IMG/VR virus record: IMGVR_UViG_3300009502_000015
Coordinates: 1 to 35,830 of that record
Length of the DNA stretch: 35,830 bases
Reading direction: 5' to 3' (one strand)
Origin: a virus
Positions 22,908 through 31,907 of the stretch are shown here, in pieces. Below the pieces are notes generated by a model, which had not been told where the DNA came from, searched no databases, and saw only the letters and a list, made by a program, of their open reading frames with translations. Within the stretch, counting starts at the first letter, position 1. The number at the start of each line of letters is the position of its first letter. The position numbers and the translations under genes are program-made.

Positions 22908-25190
22908 ATGAAAAACATTCTCCAAAAAATAATTACCTCAACTCTTCTGATACTAGCAATTCTTGCGGTCGGATTTTTAAAAACATCAGGGTCAACAATT
23001 CCAATAGCGCCGTCTCTTTTTGAAACATCGCTTGCCTCTCCAATTGGAAAGACAGATACGTCAATGACTCTTGCAAGTGGAATACTTGCCAATGGGTCAA
23101 CACTCTCGGGATACACGTGTTTCACAGTGGACTCAGGAAACCCAAACGTGGAATTCATTTGTGGAACAGCATCAGGTACGTCCATAACATCGCTTTTAAG
23201 GGGGGTAGATACGCTCACAGGCAATTCTTCTACTTCAACCCTACAATTCACTCATAGACGAGGTGCAGACGTCAAAATAACAGACTTCCCTGTTTTTACA
23301 ATTGTTAGAAATATTATGGCCGGGGTGGACTCATTACCATCTGCAATATCTTATAAAGTAGGAGTATCACCACTTGGAAGTCAAGATTTAACTACGAAAG
23401 CATATGTTCTTTCTGTGGTAAATGGAGGAACAGTATCAACCAATCAAATCGTAGTTACAGGTACGGCAGGAGAAACTGTTGCCGCCGGAAATATTATTTA
23501 TTTAAAATCAGACGGATATTGGTGGAAAGCAAAAGCAAATGATACAACTACATTCTCTAATACAGAACTTGGAATAGCTCAAGGCGCAGGGACAGCAGGA
23601 AATACTATATCAAACGGAGTATTAATTCGTGGAGTAGATACAAACAATACTGGGACAGTAGGAAATCTCGCATACATTTCAAATACTGGAGGAAATGCAG
23701 GAACATCAGCAGGAACATACACGAAAGTAGTCGGACAATTTTTGCCATCAAATACGGGTCTTGAACTTAACCCTGCCGCTTATCTTTTATATGCAGGTGT
23801 TTCACAGGGAATTTATACTTCTCAAAATAAATTAATAGCACAAGACCAAGTCTATACCGCAGACTCAGACCAATCACAAACAACCCAAAACGCTACTGTA
23901 GAATTTGGAATGGCTAATACCACAGGAAATAAAAACAAAATTCAACAATCATTTATACCAACCAAAACTAAAATTCGAGGAGCAAGACTTTATAAGTCTG
24001 CCGATACTGGAATATTCACAGGAACTGTGACTGTCGCCCTTTTTGCAGATACAGCAGGAAGCCCAAGTGGATCCGCTCTAGGTACTGTTACTATCACAAA
24101 CGCACAATGGCTTGCTTTGCCTGTGGGAGAGTTTGAAGCAATTTTCACTTCGGAATACGCAAGTATGACACAAGGTTCAACCTATTGGATACAAGCTAGT
24201 GCATCAACTGCCGATAACGCAAATCACCCCAACCTTGGCGATAACACTGCCGGAGGATATACAAGTGGAAGTGTAAAATATTGGAATACAACCGACACTT
24301 ATGTTGCCGTTGCAAACGTTGATTTATATTTTAAAACCTTGCAAGGAGTAAGTAGTCAGGTGGCGTATATTTCCAAAATACCCACGACCCAAATATTTAC
24401 TCTTGGTTCAAATATCGGAGACTCAACTACTCAATTCACTGTGTCAAACATAAGTGGTAGTATTTGGAGATATACATACACAGGAGTTGGAACGAATCCA
24501 AATATCACACCAACTAGCATCCCAGTAGGAATGAATATACAATTCTCTTCTTCTAACTCTCACTATAATTTAAACAACATCCTATCTGCCACAGTACTAG
24601 CAAGTGGGACAAATTATTTTCAAATTACTAGCCCAACTGGATATGCTGAAACAGTAACACTTGGTGGAGGAGGATATTTAATCCTAGGAAAAACATACAC
24701 GAAACCGGCAGGAGTAAAATATCTTGAAGTGGAGACTGTAGATGGCGGAAATGGTGGAGATGGATTCGATATTGGAAACGGAGGAAATGTTGCCGGTGAA
24801 ATAGGGGGGGCTTCTTCTTTTAGTTCTTTAGTAAACAATACAACCGGAGATTTAATTTTATCTGGTAATGCGGGGAGTGTTAGCCCAATGACTAGCTGTA
24901 GTAGCACAAATTGCAATACAAAAACTTACGTATCAGGTCAAGGAGGATTAAGTTTTATTGGAACTTATGGAAAAGGAGGAAGTTCATATGCTGGGTGGAA
25001 TAACTTAAACTTTTATGGAGGAACAGGTGGAACTTATTCTAGAAAAATATTGTCTAGTTCAAGTGTCCCATCTTCTGTACCAATTACAATAGGAGCAGGA
25101 GGAGGAAATGGAAATTCAAGTGTAGGAGGAGTAACGACAAGTGGAACAGGAAATAGTGGAGTGGTTATTATTAAAGAATTTTATTATTAA
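22908..25190 (+). CDS. Signal-peptide adhesin with glycine-rich C-terminus
   Basis: A 760-residue protein starting with a signal peptide (about residues 1-27). Residues 30-150 have a repeated beta pattern (FETSLASPIGKTDTSMTLASG..LANGSTLSGYTCFTVDSG..HRRGADVKITDFP) that I associate with tail or surface proteins of Patescibacteria phages and genomes. The middle is a chain of Thr- and Gly-rich beta domains including a KTKIRGARLYKSADTGIFTGTVTVALF lectin-like segment. The C-terminus has a TYTKPAGVKYLEVETVDGG strand followed by Gly- and Ser-rich loops, like Gly-rich receptor tips of tail fibres. Probably the receptor-binding protein. Confidence 0.65.
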   Translation: MKNILQKIITSTLLILAILAVGFLKTSGSTIPIAPSLFETSLASPIGKTDTSMTLASGILANGSTLSGYTCFTVDSGNPNVEFICGTASGTSITSLLRGVDTLTGNSSTSTLQFTHRRGADVKITDFPVFTIVRNIMAGVDSLPSAISYKVGVSPLGSQDLTTKAYVLSVVNGGTVSTNQIVVTGTAGETVAAGNIIYLKSDGYWWKAKANDTTTFSNTELGIAQGAGTAGNTISNGVLIRGVDTNNTGTVGNLAYISNTGGNAGTSAGTYTKVVGQFLPSNTGLELNPAAYLLYAGVSQGIYTSQNKLIAQDQVYTADSDQSQTTQNATVEFGMANTTGNKNKIQQSFIPTKTKIRGARLYKSADTGIFTGTVTVALFADTAGSPSGSALGTVTITNAQWLALPVGEFEAIFTSEYASMTQGSTYWIQASASTADNANHPNLGDNTAGGYTSGSVKYWNTTDTYVAVANVDLYFKTLQGVSSQVAYISKIPTTQIFTLGSNIGDSTTQFTVSNISGSIWRYTYTGVGTNPNITPTSIPVGMNIQFSSSNSHYNLNNILSATVLASGTNYFQITSPTGYAETVTLGGGGYLILGKTYTKPAGVKYLEVETVDGGNGGDGFDIGNGGNVAGEIGGASSFSSLVNNTTGDLILSGNAGSVSPMTSCSSTNCNTKTYVSGQGGLSFIGTYGKGGSSYAGWNNLNFYGGTGGTYSRKILSSSSVPSSVPITIGAGGGNGNSSVGGVTTSGTGNSGVVIIKEFYY

Positions 25191-25191
25191 T

Positions 25192-27453
25192 ATGGCAACT
25201 AAAACAACCCCAGTAGTAAATAAACCGGCTCCTGCTCCAGTAGCAACTAAAACAACCCCACCCGCTCCAAGTGGGCCAACTTCAATTTATTATAATGGTA
25301 CCTACATTAACCCTGCTTATGCATCAGCAGATGCAAAAGCAAAAGGAACCGTGGTGAAGACAAACGTGGCCGGAGGAGCCCCGGACACACCGGCATACAT
25401 TCCAAGGGCACCGATTGACACCAATAAAGGAAATGGAACAGACGGCGGAATCGGAACCTCTGATAAAACATTCTCCGAAGTGGTGGAGGCGGCCTACGCA
25501 AAACTACTCGGACAGAGCGCCGGATACCTCGGAGCCATAAATGAAAAATATAATCTTGAAAGAAAAAATCAAGAACAAATCGGAATAGAAAACAAGGCAA
25601 ATGTTAGAGGGAGTTTAGCCGCAAGTGGAATGGGTGGCTCAGGAGAGGCGGCAAGAATGAGCAATGACACAGCACAATACACCGCAGACCAAATCGCAAA
25701 AGTAGAAGCAGACAGAACGACAGAAATAGGAGGAGTAATAAGCACAATTCAACAAAATGCCGCTAGTATGGCTCAGGCAGAAATTTCAAGCGATAGAACC
25801 TTGCAAGCAAATATAAAAACAGATGCAACGAATGCAATTTCTGCATTAGGGAGTGCTCACACAGATTTAGAAAAATTTAAAACAGAAAATCCTGAGGCAT
25901 ATTCTCACCTTGTAGATGTTTTTGGAAGTTCAAATGTAGTCGATGCAATGTACGCAAATAGTATCCCAAAACAAAACATTTTAAATACAAATATAAAAGG
26001 AAGTACTGCAATGGTTATCTCTCAAGACCCAGTGACCGGAGCTGTTCACGCAAATACTTACGACTTGGGAATCGAAGTGCCGAGAAATTGGACAATGGAA
26101 AAGACACCTGATGGAACGATGGCAATAATGAAAGCAGAAAACTTTGACCCAAACGATCCAAGTACATTCCAAATATGGGGGGTCGACGACAATGGATTAT
26201 TTACTAAACTAGTATCGGGAGACCCGAACGAAGCTTCCATAAATAGAGATACTTCACTAAGCAGTTTTGCGAGTGCTATAACAAACCAAGAGGGAGCAGA
26301 CTATACAAAAGTTAACCCAGACAGTGGCGCATTGGGAAAATATCAAATCATGCCTTTTAACCTAGGGTATGCAGGACTCACAAATGATGAAGCAGGGAAA
26401 CAAGCATTTTTAAATAGCCCCGAACTTCAAGATAAGGCATTTAATAAAATGATACAGGAATCTTATAACAAGTATAGCGGAGATTTTAATAAAATGGCCG
26501 CCGATTATTATGGTGGAGAGCTGGGTGCAAAAAACTATGGAACTCCTCAAGGTGATGTACAAGGAAAAATAGACCCAAAAACTGGAAAACCGACTGGATA
26601 CCCTAGCGTTAATGAGTATGTTGATCAAGTCAATAAAAAAATTGGCTCACAAACACAAGATGGAAAAGACTATGCCCAGGTGGGATTATTGGCGAATACA
26701 AGTTATAATCCGAAAAACAAAGTGGATAGTAATGCAAAAAATTATATCGAAAGATACTTAAAAAATAACAAATATCCAACTGCATACGAGCTAGGACTCG
26801 GAAGAAGCACGAATGCCGTAACACAAGATAAATTTAGACAGATTCAAGCTAGAGCAGATGACTTATATTATGAAGCAACCGGAACATCGATGCCATCGGT
26901 CGCTGACTTGACTGGAACGTGGAAAATAATCAATCAAAATAAGGGTATTTTGAACAAAATAAACATTGCCTCTGACACAGTGGAGAGTAATTTTAATCTA
27001 GCAATTAGAGGAGAAATATCAAACGACGTGAACCAAAATGCTACGGCCGTTAACAAACTCCTTAACCCGATATACCTAGCATTGGGCGATCCTGCAGTAA
27101 ACCAAGCTCTAGTATCAAATGGAACGATCACTCAAGAATTTGCAAATTTGATTTCAACGAGAAATGCTCAAGGAACACTGGCCGCAGACAAAATGTTGGC
27201 AGAGGAATTACTCCCATTCGGAACTTCAGTAGAAGCGCAAAAAGCGGTTGTTTCGAGATTAGTTCAAGAAGCAGTGAATATTAAGAAAGCTCTGACAAGT
27301 CAACAAGAAACTTTATATCAACAAGTAGATCCGTTACAACAGAATCCAAATAATCCAGCACGAAAGACTAGCGACAAAAAAACCGATGTGGGAGACAACG
27401 GAGGCCAAGTAATAACGGCACCTGATGGAACGCAAATAATCATAACCGATTAA
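25192..27453 (+). CDS. Internal virion protein with SLT transglycosylase domain
   Basis: A 753-residue protein. The first 60 residues are Pro-, Ala- and Thr-rich. About 90-230 are helical. Residues about 355-470 contain a soluble lytic transglycosylase-type domain: Glu367 in ITNQEGADY as likely catalytic acid, GALGKYQIMPFN (about 379-390), and YYGGELGAKNYG plus PSVNEYVDQV. The C-terminal part is helical with QQ-rich ends. Such proteins leave the head with the DNA and open peptidoglycan during entry, as T7 gp16 does. It precedes a second helical ejection-like protein. Confidence 0.75.
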   Translation: MATKTTPVVNKPAPAPVATKTTPPAPSGPTSIYYNGTYINPAYASADAKAKGTVVKTNVAGGAPDTPAYIPRAPIDTNKGNGTDGGIGTSDKTFSEVVEAAYAKLLGQSAGYLGAINEKYNLERKNQEQIGIENKANVRGSLAASGMGGSGEAARMSNDTAQYTADQIAKVEADRTTEIGGVISTIQQNAASMAQAEISSDRTLQANIKTDATNAISALGSAHTDLEKFKTENPEAYSHLVDVFGSSNVVDAMYANSIPKQNILNTNIKGSTAMVISQDPVTGAVHANTYDLGIEVPRNWTMEKTPDGTMAIMKAENFDPNDPSTFQIWGVDDNGLFTKLVSGDPNEASINRDTSLSSFASAITNQEGADYTKVNPDSGALGKYQIMPFNLGYAGLTNDEAGKQAFLNSPELQDKAFNKMIQESYNKYSGDFNKMAADYYGGELGAKNYGTPQGDVQGKIDPKTGKPTGYPSVNEYVDQVNKKIGSQTQDGKDYAQVGLLANTSYNPKNKVDSNAKNYIERYLKNNKYPTAYELGLGRSTNAVTQDKFRQIQARADDLYYEATGTSMPSVADLTGTWKIINQNKGILNKINIASDTVESNFNLAIRGEISNDVNQNATAVNKLLNPIYLALGDPAVNQALVSNGTITQEFANLISTRNAQGTLAADKMLAEELLPFGTSVEAQKAVVSRLVQEAVNIKKALTSQQETLYQQVDPLQQNPNNPARKTSDKKTDVGDNGGQVITAPDGTQIIITD

Positions 27454-27457
27454 ATTT

Positions 27458-29461
27458 ATGGATAAAATTTTATCACCATCAAAACCAAATACTCCGGCTC
27501 CAGCAGGAACGGCTCCAATACGAATGACTAGAGCTGAATACCAAGCCAAATATGGGCAAGCTCCAAATGTTCCTACTGTTTCTTCAGCCCAACCAGTGAG
27601 GATGACTCGTGCAGAATATGATGCAAAATATAATCAACCGAAAACGTATACAAATCCATATAACGCTATATTTAGAGCAAAACCAACTGATAACCCGATT
27701 CAAGCAGGGGCCAAAGCACTTGGTAATATTCCAACCTCAACATATGAATTAGGAAAAGGACTAGTGACAGCTGTAGCAAAACCAAGAAAAACTGTAGCCG
27801 GAATTTTTGGAGCTATAAGAGGAGGAGGAGAAGCACTCGGAAGAAAAATCCTAGAGCAAACACCAATGAAAGACAAAATACCTGCTCCTGACCAAGAAGA
27901 GCAATCATTTAATGCTATAGTGCAAAGCTTTAAAGATAGATATGGTTCATTAGATAATGCTAAAAAAACAGCAACAGAAGATCCAATGGGATTCGGAGCT
28001 GATGTGTTGACTATACTTGAGGGAGGAGCTGGGCTAGTCGGAAAAGGAAAAGAACTAAGTTCTATCCTTTCAAAAACTGCTTCTCCGGTAACAGATGTAA
28101 CTAAAAATATATCAAGTAAAATAAAAGCTCCATTTAAATCATCTTTTGATGCACCAACAGCTAAGAAATTTGCATCTGAGGGAATTGAAGCACCTATATC
28201 AGCAGTAACAAAGTCTCCTTTCTTAAAAGGTGCAGAATCACTTGTATCAAAATCGATTGCTGGCAAAAAAGTTATTGATGTAGTCAAAAATGCAACTGAA
28301 ACAATAAAAACAAGAGTGAGTGAACTTGTCGATAAATTAAAACCCGAAAAAGTAATCAGCGATGAAAATCTTGGAAAAACAATTCAAGAGGGACTTTCTA
28401 ATTACGAAGCAAACTTTAAGCAAACGTCAAACAAAATATATGATGAATTTACAAAACAACTTTCAAGCCCAGAAAATAAAATGGGAAACCCTCCGGCAAT
28501 AGTAGATAAAACTCAACAAATTGCAAGAGAAATAGTGAATCAGCAAAGTAAAAGTCTATACAAAGGAGTAGACTCAAAAATAATGAATATGCTCGAAAAA
28601 GTCAATGGAAATAAGGATATTTTGAAATTTGACAATTTAAAAGAAACAAGAACTATGGTAGGAGAAGAGTTAGCAAAGAATCCACAAAGTGGCCCACTGA
28701 AGAGATTATATGGAGCGTTGACCGAAGATATGAATGCAACAGTAAATAAAGTAGACCCAGAGTTAAGCGCAGAACTTAAGAAAGTAAATGATGCTTATAT
28801 GGCAGGGAAAACAAAAATTGAGTCAAATATTGCTCAATCCATTCAGACAAGCAATCCAGAAAGAATTGCACAGAATATAATAAAAAGAAATAGTGCTGAT
28901 ACTTTAAAACAAGTAAAAGAAATGATTGGCGAAGAAAGATTCGGAGAATTGTCAAAAGTTTTTACAAGACAAACATTCGAAAAATCAGTCACTCGTGGGG
29001 AATTTGATATTGATAAATTTAAGAAAAATCTGGCAGAATATGATCAGGCAACACTTGATGAAATTTTAACTAAGCCACAACAAAATGAATTAAACCAAGC
29101 TATAACTCAATTTGAAAAATACAAAGAAATGAGAGGAGCATTAAAATCGGGTGAAAAATATGCTGAGGGTTCTCAGACAGCATTCTTGCAAAGTATAAAA
29201 GGAACAGGTACAAGAGTGGGAGCAATAGGAACTGCATTGCTTACTGGAAATTGGGGGATAGCAACCGCTATACTAGCAGAAACTGGTGGAGAATTAATGC
29301 TCACTAAATTATTTACTTCTGAATTTGGAAGAAAATTATTAACTGAGGGATTAACTCCTTCTAATAATAAAATATTACAAACAATGAAATTACCACAAGA
29401 TAAAATGGCGATTATCAGTAATGCATTTAATAGAACTAATACCGAATCATCTAAAGAATAA
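27458..29461 (+). CDS. Helical internal (ejection-type) virion protein
   Basis: A 667-residue protein. The N-terminus has two near-identical segments, IRMTRAEYQAKYGQ and VRMTRAEYDAKYNQ, separated by about 26 residues. After a Pro-rich part the rest is mostly helical (KTRVSELVDKLKPEKVISDENLGKTIQEGLSNYEANFKQTSNKIYDEF). A hydrophobic stretch TGTRVGAIGTALLTGNWGIATAILAETGGELML lies near the C-terminus and could insert into membrane during ejection. Together with 25192 it fits the paired internal core proteins of podoviruses. No enzymatic motif is seen. Confidence 0.65.
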   Translation: MDKILSPSKPNTPAPAGTAPIRMTRAEYQAKYGQAPNVPTVSSAQPVRMTRAEYDAKYNQPKTYTNPYNAIFRAKPTDNPIQAGAKALGNIPTSTYELGKGLVTAVAKPRKTVAGIFGAIRGGGEALGRKILEQTPMKDKIPAPDQEEQSFNAIVQSFKDRYGSLDNAKKTATEDPMGFGADVLTILEGGAGLVGKGKELSSILSKTASPVTDVTKNISSKIKAPFKSSFDAPTAKKFASEGIEAPISAVTKSPFLKGAESLVSKSIAGKKVIDVVKNATETIKTRVSELVDKLKPEKVISDENLGKTIQEGLSNYEANFKQTSNKIYDEFTKQLSSPENKMGNPPAIVDKTQQIAREIVNQQSKSLYKGVDSKIMNMLEKVNGNKDILKFDNLKETRTMVGEELAKNPQSGPLKRLYGALTEDMNATVNKVDPELSAELKKVNDAYMAGKTKIESNIAQSIQTSNPERIAQNIIKRNSADTLKQVKEMIGEERFGELSKVFTRQTFEKSVTRGEFDIDKFKKNLAEYDQATLDEILTKPQQNELNQAITQFEKYKEMRGALKSGEKYAEGSQTAFLQSIKGTGTRVGAIGTALLTGNWGIATAILAETGGELMLTKLFTSEFGRKLLTEGLTPSNNKILQTMKLPQDKMAIISNAFNRTNTESSKE

Positions 29462-29568
29462 AAGACAAAGAAATAAAATCGGAACTATCCAAAGACAACC
29501 AAAATATATAGCTACCAAAATAATTATTATTCCTAACATATCAACATTATAACATAAAAACAAAACAA
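29462..29568. other. Gap before the HAD/ATP-grasp gene
   Basis: An AT-rich 107-base gap. TATAAC at 29548-29553 could be a -10, but there is no convincing -35, no Shine-Dalgarno and no stable hairpin. I see nothing else here. Confidence 0.4.
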
Positions 29569-30351
29569 ATGGAACTCAAACAACTTTTTTCAAAAGCAAA
29601 CAACGAACATAAACCTATAATTGGGAGCGACTTCGATGGAGTCGTTACTTCGGGACTCGTTCCCTCAAAAGGCACAATTATTCTCACTGGCAGAAAAAAA
29701 GAACACAAAGAGGAAATGCAAAAACTCCTCCCGAACGGAAACAAAATATACTTCTTCCCAGACCATGACAAAATAACAGACAGCAATAAAGACGAGATCG
29801 TGGGAAACTGGAAAGCCGATATGGTAGCCGAACTCGGGCTCGAGAAATTCTACGAAGACACTAAAAAACAAACTAAAATCATCCAAGAAAAAAATCCATA
29901 TACCGAAGTGGTACACGTTTCACATGAAACCACGGAGGACAACGAAAAAGAGCTAAAATTTGTGATTATAAGCACGTTCGGAGAGCTCTTGGACGTAGCC
30001 ATCCAATTGGAAAAAGTAGAGGGCTATGAGACGAAATTCTGTGTTCCGAACTCAAGCTACGAAAAAATAGGCGACGGCATTGTGACCAAAGAAAAAGACT
30101 GGCATCGATGCCTTGGTAAAAACTACGTGTGGGTAGTGGACGGATGTGAAACCGCTGACCTCCAAGAATGGCTTCGAGAGCAAGGGGAGTATGTAGTCGG
30201 GACAAACAAAGTGCTTGCAGAATTGGAAGACGACAGAAAAAAAGGTCAAGAATGGTTTAAAAAAGCCGGGTTTCACCAACCAAAAAGTATATCATTCGAG
30301 GGCGAGAATGCTTTTGACGAGGCAATAAAATTTATTAGAGAAAATTCGTAA
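29569..30351 (+). CDS. HAD-like domain plus N-terminal part of an ATP-grasp ligase (first half of a split gene)
   Basis: A 260-residue protein. Residues 17-26 (PIIGSDFDGVV) and 37-43 (IILTGRK) are HAD motifs I and II, so residues 1-110 look like a HAD phosphatase-like domain. From residue 130, FVIISTFGELLDVAIQLEKVEGYETKF and NKVLAELEDDRKKGQEWFKKAGFHQPKSISFEG match the pre-ATP-grasp region of GARS/PurD-like ligases. It stops at FIRENS, and the missing ATP-grasp domain is the 30814 gene in the same frame. The joined enzyme would be about 580 residues. Substrate unknown. Confidence 0.75.
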   Translation: MELKQLFSKANNEHKPIIGSDFDGVVTSGLVPSKGTIILTGRKKEHKEEMQKLLPNGNKIYFFPDHDKITDSNKDEIVGNWKADMVAELGLEKFYEDTKKQTKIIQEKNPYTEVVHVSHETTEDNEKELKFVIISTFGELLDVAIQLEKVEGYETKFCVPNSSYEKIGDGIVTKEKDWHRCLGKNYVWVVDGCETADLQEWLREQGEYVVGTNKVLAELEDDRKKGQEWFKKAGFHQPKSISFEGENAFDEAIKFIRENS

Positions 30352-30355
30352 AAAT

Positions 30356-30369
30356 GGTATAATATATTT
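30356..30369 (+). promoter_or_regulatory. Extended -10 promoter six bases before the HNH ATG
   Basis: TATAAT (30358-30363) preceded by TGG is an extended -10. ATATTT and ATG 30370 follow, giving the same spacing as at 4596 and 22908. It lies inside the insertion, so the mobile gene seems to bring its own promoter. Confidence 0.6.
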
Positions 30370-30810
30370 ATGCAAACACATAACATGTCAAAAACAAAAT
30401 TCTATAACACTTACGGTAGGATATACCAAAGAACTCACAACAAAAACAACCCTGCCTATACCGACTATGGTGGCAGAGGAATAAAATGCTTATGGAGAAA
30501 TTTTGAAGAATTTAAAAATGACATGCTCGGTAGTTTCCTTGACCACGTTAAAAAATACGGGAAAGAAAACACCACAATTGACAGAATCGACAACGATGGA
30601 AATTATTGTCAAAAAAATTGTAGGTGGACTACGATGAGGGTTCAATCAAACAATAGACGTTCTAATGTTTTTATAGAATATAAAAATAAAAAACTTACCT
30701 TAGCTCAGTGGGAAAAAACACTCGGATTGCCAAATAATATCCTTTGTCAAAGAATTAATAAATATAAATGGCCTATCGAAAAGGCCATAATGACTCCAAG
30801 TAGGAGATAA
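30370..30810 (+). CDS. HNH homing endonuclease
   Basis: A 146-residue protein with the phage HNH layout: YGGRGI (33-38), TTIDRIDNDGNYCQKNCRWTT (about 68-88) with the metal-binding HNH/Asp-rich core, then QSNNRRSN (92-99) and a C-terminal helical DNA-binding segment (LTLAQWEKTLGLPNNILCQRIN). The central His of a canonical HNH is replaced by an ID-R-ID arrangement, as in the AP2/HNH homing group. The gene sits inside an ATP-grasp gene. It has an in-frame second ATG at residue 6. Neighbouring overlap with 30814 provides translational coupling. Confidence 0.8.
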   Translation: MQTHNMSKTKFYNTYGRIYQRTHNKNNPAYTDYGGRGIKCLWRNFEEFKNDMLGSFLDHVKKYGKENTTIDRIDNDGNYCQKNCRWTTMRVQSNNRRSNVFIEYKNKKLTLAQWEKTLGLPNNILCQRINKYKWPIEKAIMTPSRR

Positions 30811-30813
30811 TCT

Positions 30814-31773
30814 ATGTCAAAATATATTTTAAAACAAGAATCAGACGCCCCTAAACACATCAATTATAAGGCACATTTTGACGACAATATTGATTTAATA
30901 CACCACCTTGAGGAACTTAAAAAAAGTTGGAATATTTCTGAATACGGAGAGAAAAAATTCCAACTCATGGAAGTAGTCGAGGGCATGGAGGTAGCCATCT
31001 CTGGTTTTTACAACGGCCATGACTGGCTTCGAGATAAAAATGGAAAAGCACAATTTTTTATAAACTTTGAACACAAAAAGGAAACCGATGGAGACCTTGG
31101 GGAAACAACTGGGGAAATGGGGACTTTATTTTTTGGAACAGACGAAGACCACGGGCTTGTGAAACAAGTAATGCTTCCAAAGGAAATCGAGGACGTTCTT
31201 CGTGAAACATCATATCGGGGAGTCTTTGATATCAACGGAAGTCTGACAGAAAAAGGATACGTGGCATTCGAGGCAACATCTCGATTTGGAATTCCTGCCA
31301 CCTCGTATGAATTCATGGAGGGCTTAAAATCAAACACAGGAGAAATGCTCGCATCCATGGCCATGGGAGAAGATAACCCAATTCAGATCGTGAAAGGATG
31401 GGGTCTCTGCCAAGTAATCGCTAGTAAGCCATTTCCAGTAGATTCCGAACTAGATGACAAAGATACCAGTAGAGGCGAAAAACTATGGATAATGGGGCAA
31501 AATGAGCATTCTGTAGCCGATTTTGACAAGGAACAGCTTAAACACATCCATCTAGAGAACTTTGAAAGGACAAAAGACGGAGACTACAAGGTAGCCACGA
31601 AGAACGGATACCTCCTCGTCGTGACGGCGGTGGATAAGTCTATTGCCAAGGTACGTGAGAAATTGCTAAAATATATTAAGGATAATATTTTTATTGCAGG
31701 AATAAAATACCGCCACGATCTTGGAGAGAGAATCGAGGAATACGAAGAGGATATCGAAGAGAATAAATTATGA
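30814..31773 (+). CDS. ATP-grasp domain (second half of the split HAD/ATP-grasp gene)
   Basis: A 319-residue protein. It starts MSKYILKQESDAPKH, the ATP-binding strand with Lys. MEVVEGMEVAISGFYNGHDWL and NGSLTEKGYVAFEATSRFG follow, the latter holding the E-x-x-S-R-F-G metal-binding element typical of GARS-like ATP-grasp enzymes. The C-terminal part resembles the PurD C-domain (KNGYLLVVTAVDKSIAKVREKLLKYI). A good Shine-Dalgarno (AGGAG) lies eight bases before ATG, within the end of the HNH gene. It could still work with the first half in trans. Overlaps the next gene by four bases. Confidence 0.75.
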   Translation: MSKYILKQESDAPKHINYKAHFDDNIDLIHHLEELKKSWNISEYGEKKFQLMEVVEGMEVAISGFYNGHDWLRDKNGKAQFFINFEHKKETDGDLGETTGEMGTLFFGTDEDHGLVKQVMLPKEIEDVLRETSYRGVFDINGSLTEKGYVAFEATSRFGIPATSYEFMEGLKSNTGEMLASMAMGEDNPIQIVKGWGLCQVIASKPFPVDSELDDKDTSRGEKLWIMGQNEHSVADFDKEQLKHIHLENFERTKDGDYKVATKNGYLLVVTAVDKSIAKVREKLLKYIKDNIFIAGIKYRHDLGERIEEYEEDIEENKL

Positions 31774-31907
31774 TAATGCCTGACAATTACAACGACAACA
31801 ATGTGGACTGGCAGAGAGATAGTTCTCCCGATATTATTTCCTCAGGAGACGAAGCAACAGAGACAGAGGATAGAGAAGAAGAATTTAATGAAGACGATGA
31901 TGAATAA
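31770..31907 (+). CDS. Small acidic protein, 45 aa
   Basis: An ATGA overlap with the ATP-grasp gene start. The sequence MIMPDNYNDNNVDWQRDSSP ends in a stretch of Glu and Asp, overall strongly acidic. It overlaps the lysin gene in another frame. Probably real because of the clean coupling; function unknown. Confidence 0.45.
   Translation: MIMPDNYNDNNVDWQRDSSPDIISSGDEATETEDREEEFNEDDDE

Larger units (their letters stand above)
30349..30816 (+). mobile_element. HNH homing-endonuclease insertion splitting the HAD/ATP-grasp gene
   Basis: Removing exactly 468 bases (a multiple of three), from the TAA at 30349 through the ATG at 30814-30816, joins ...IRENS to SKYILKQESDAPKH... in one frame. That is a normal helix-to-strand transition of an ATP-grasp enzyme. 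The insert supplies a stop for the upstream half, a -10 element, an HNH gene and a Shine-Dalgarno plus ATG for the downstream half. It has no room for an intron core. Exact ends could shift by a few bases. Confidence 0.75.

Noticed and set aside
27700-28287. Long minus-strand reading frame opposite the 27458 gene
   Set aside because: It is a low-complexity shadow of a well-supported + strand gene; no ribosome site, motif or neighbouring minus-strand gene supports it.
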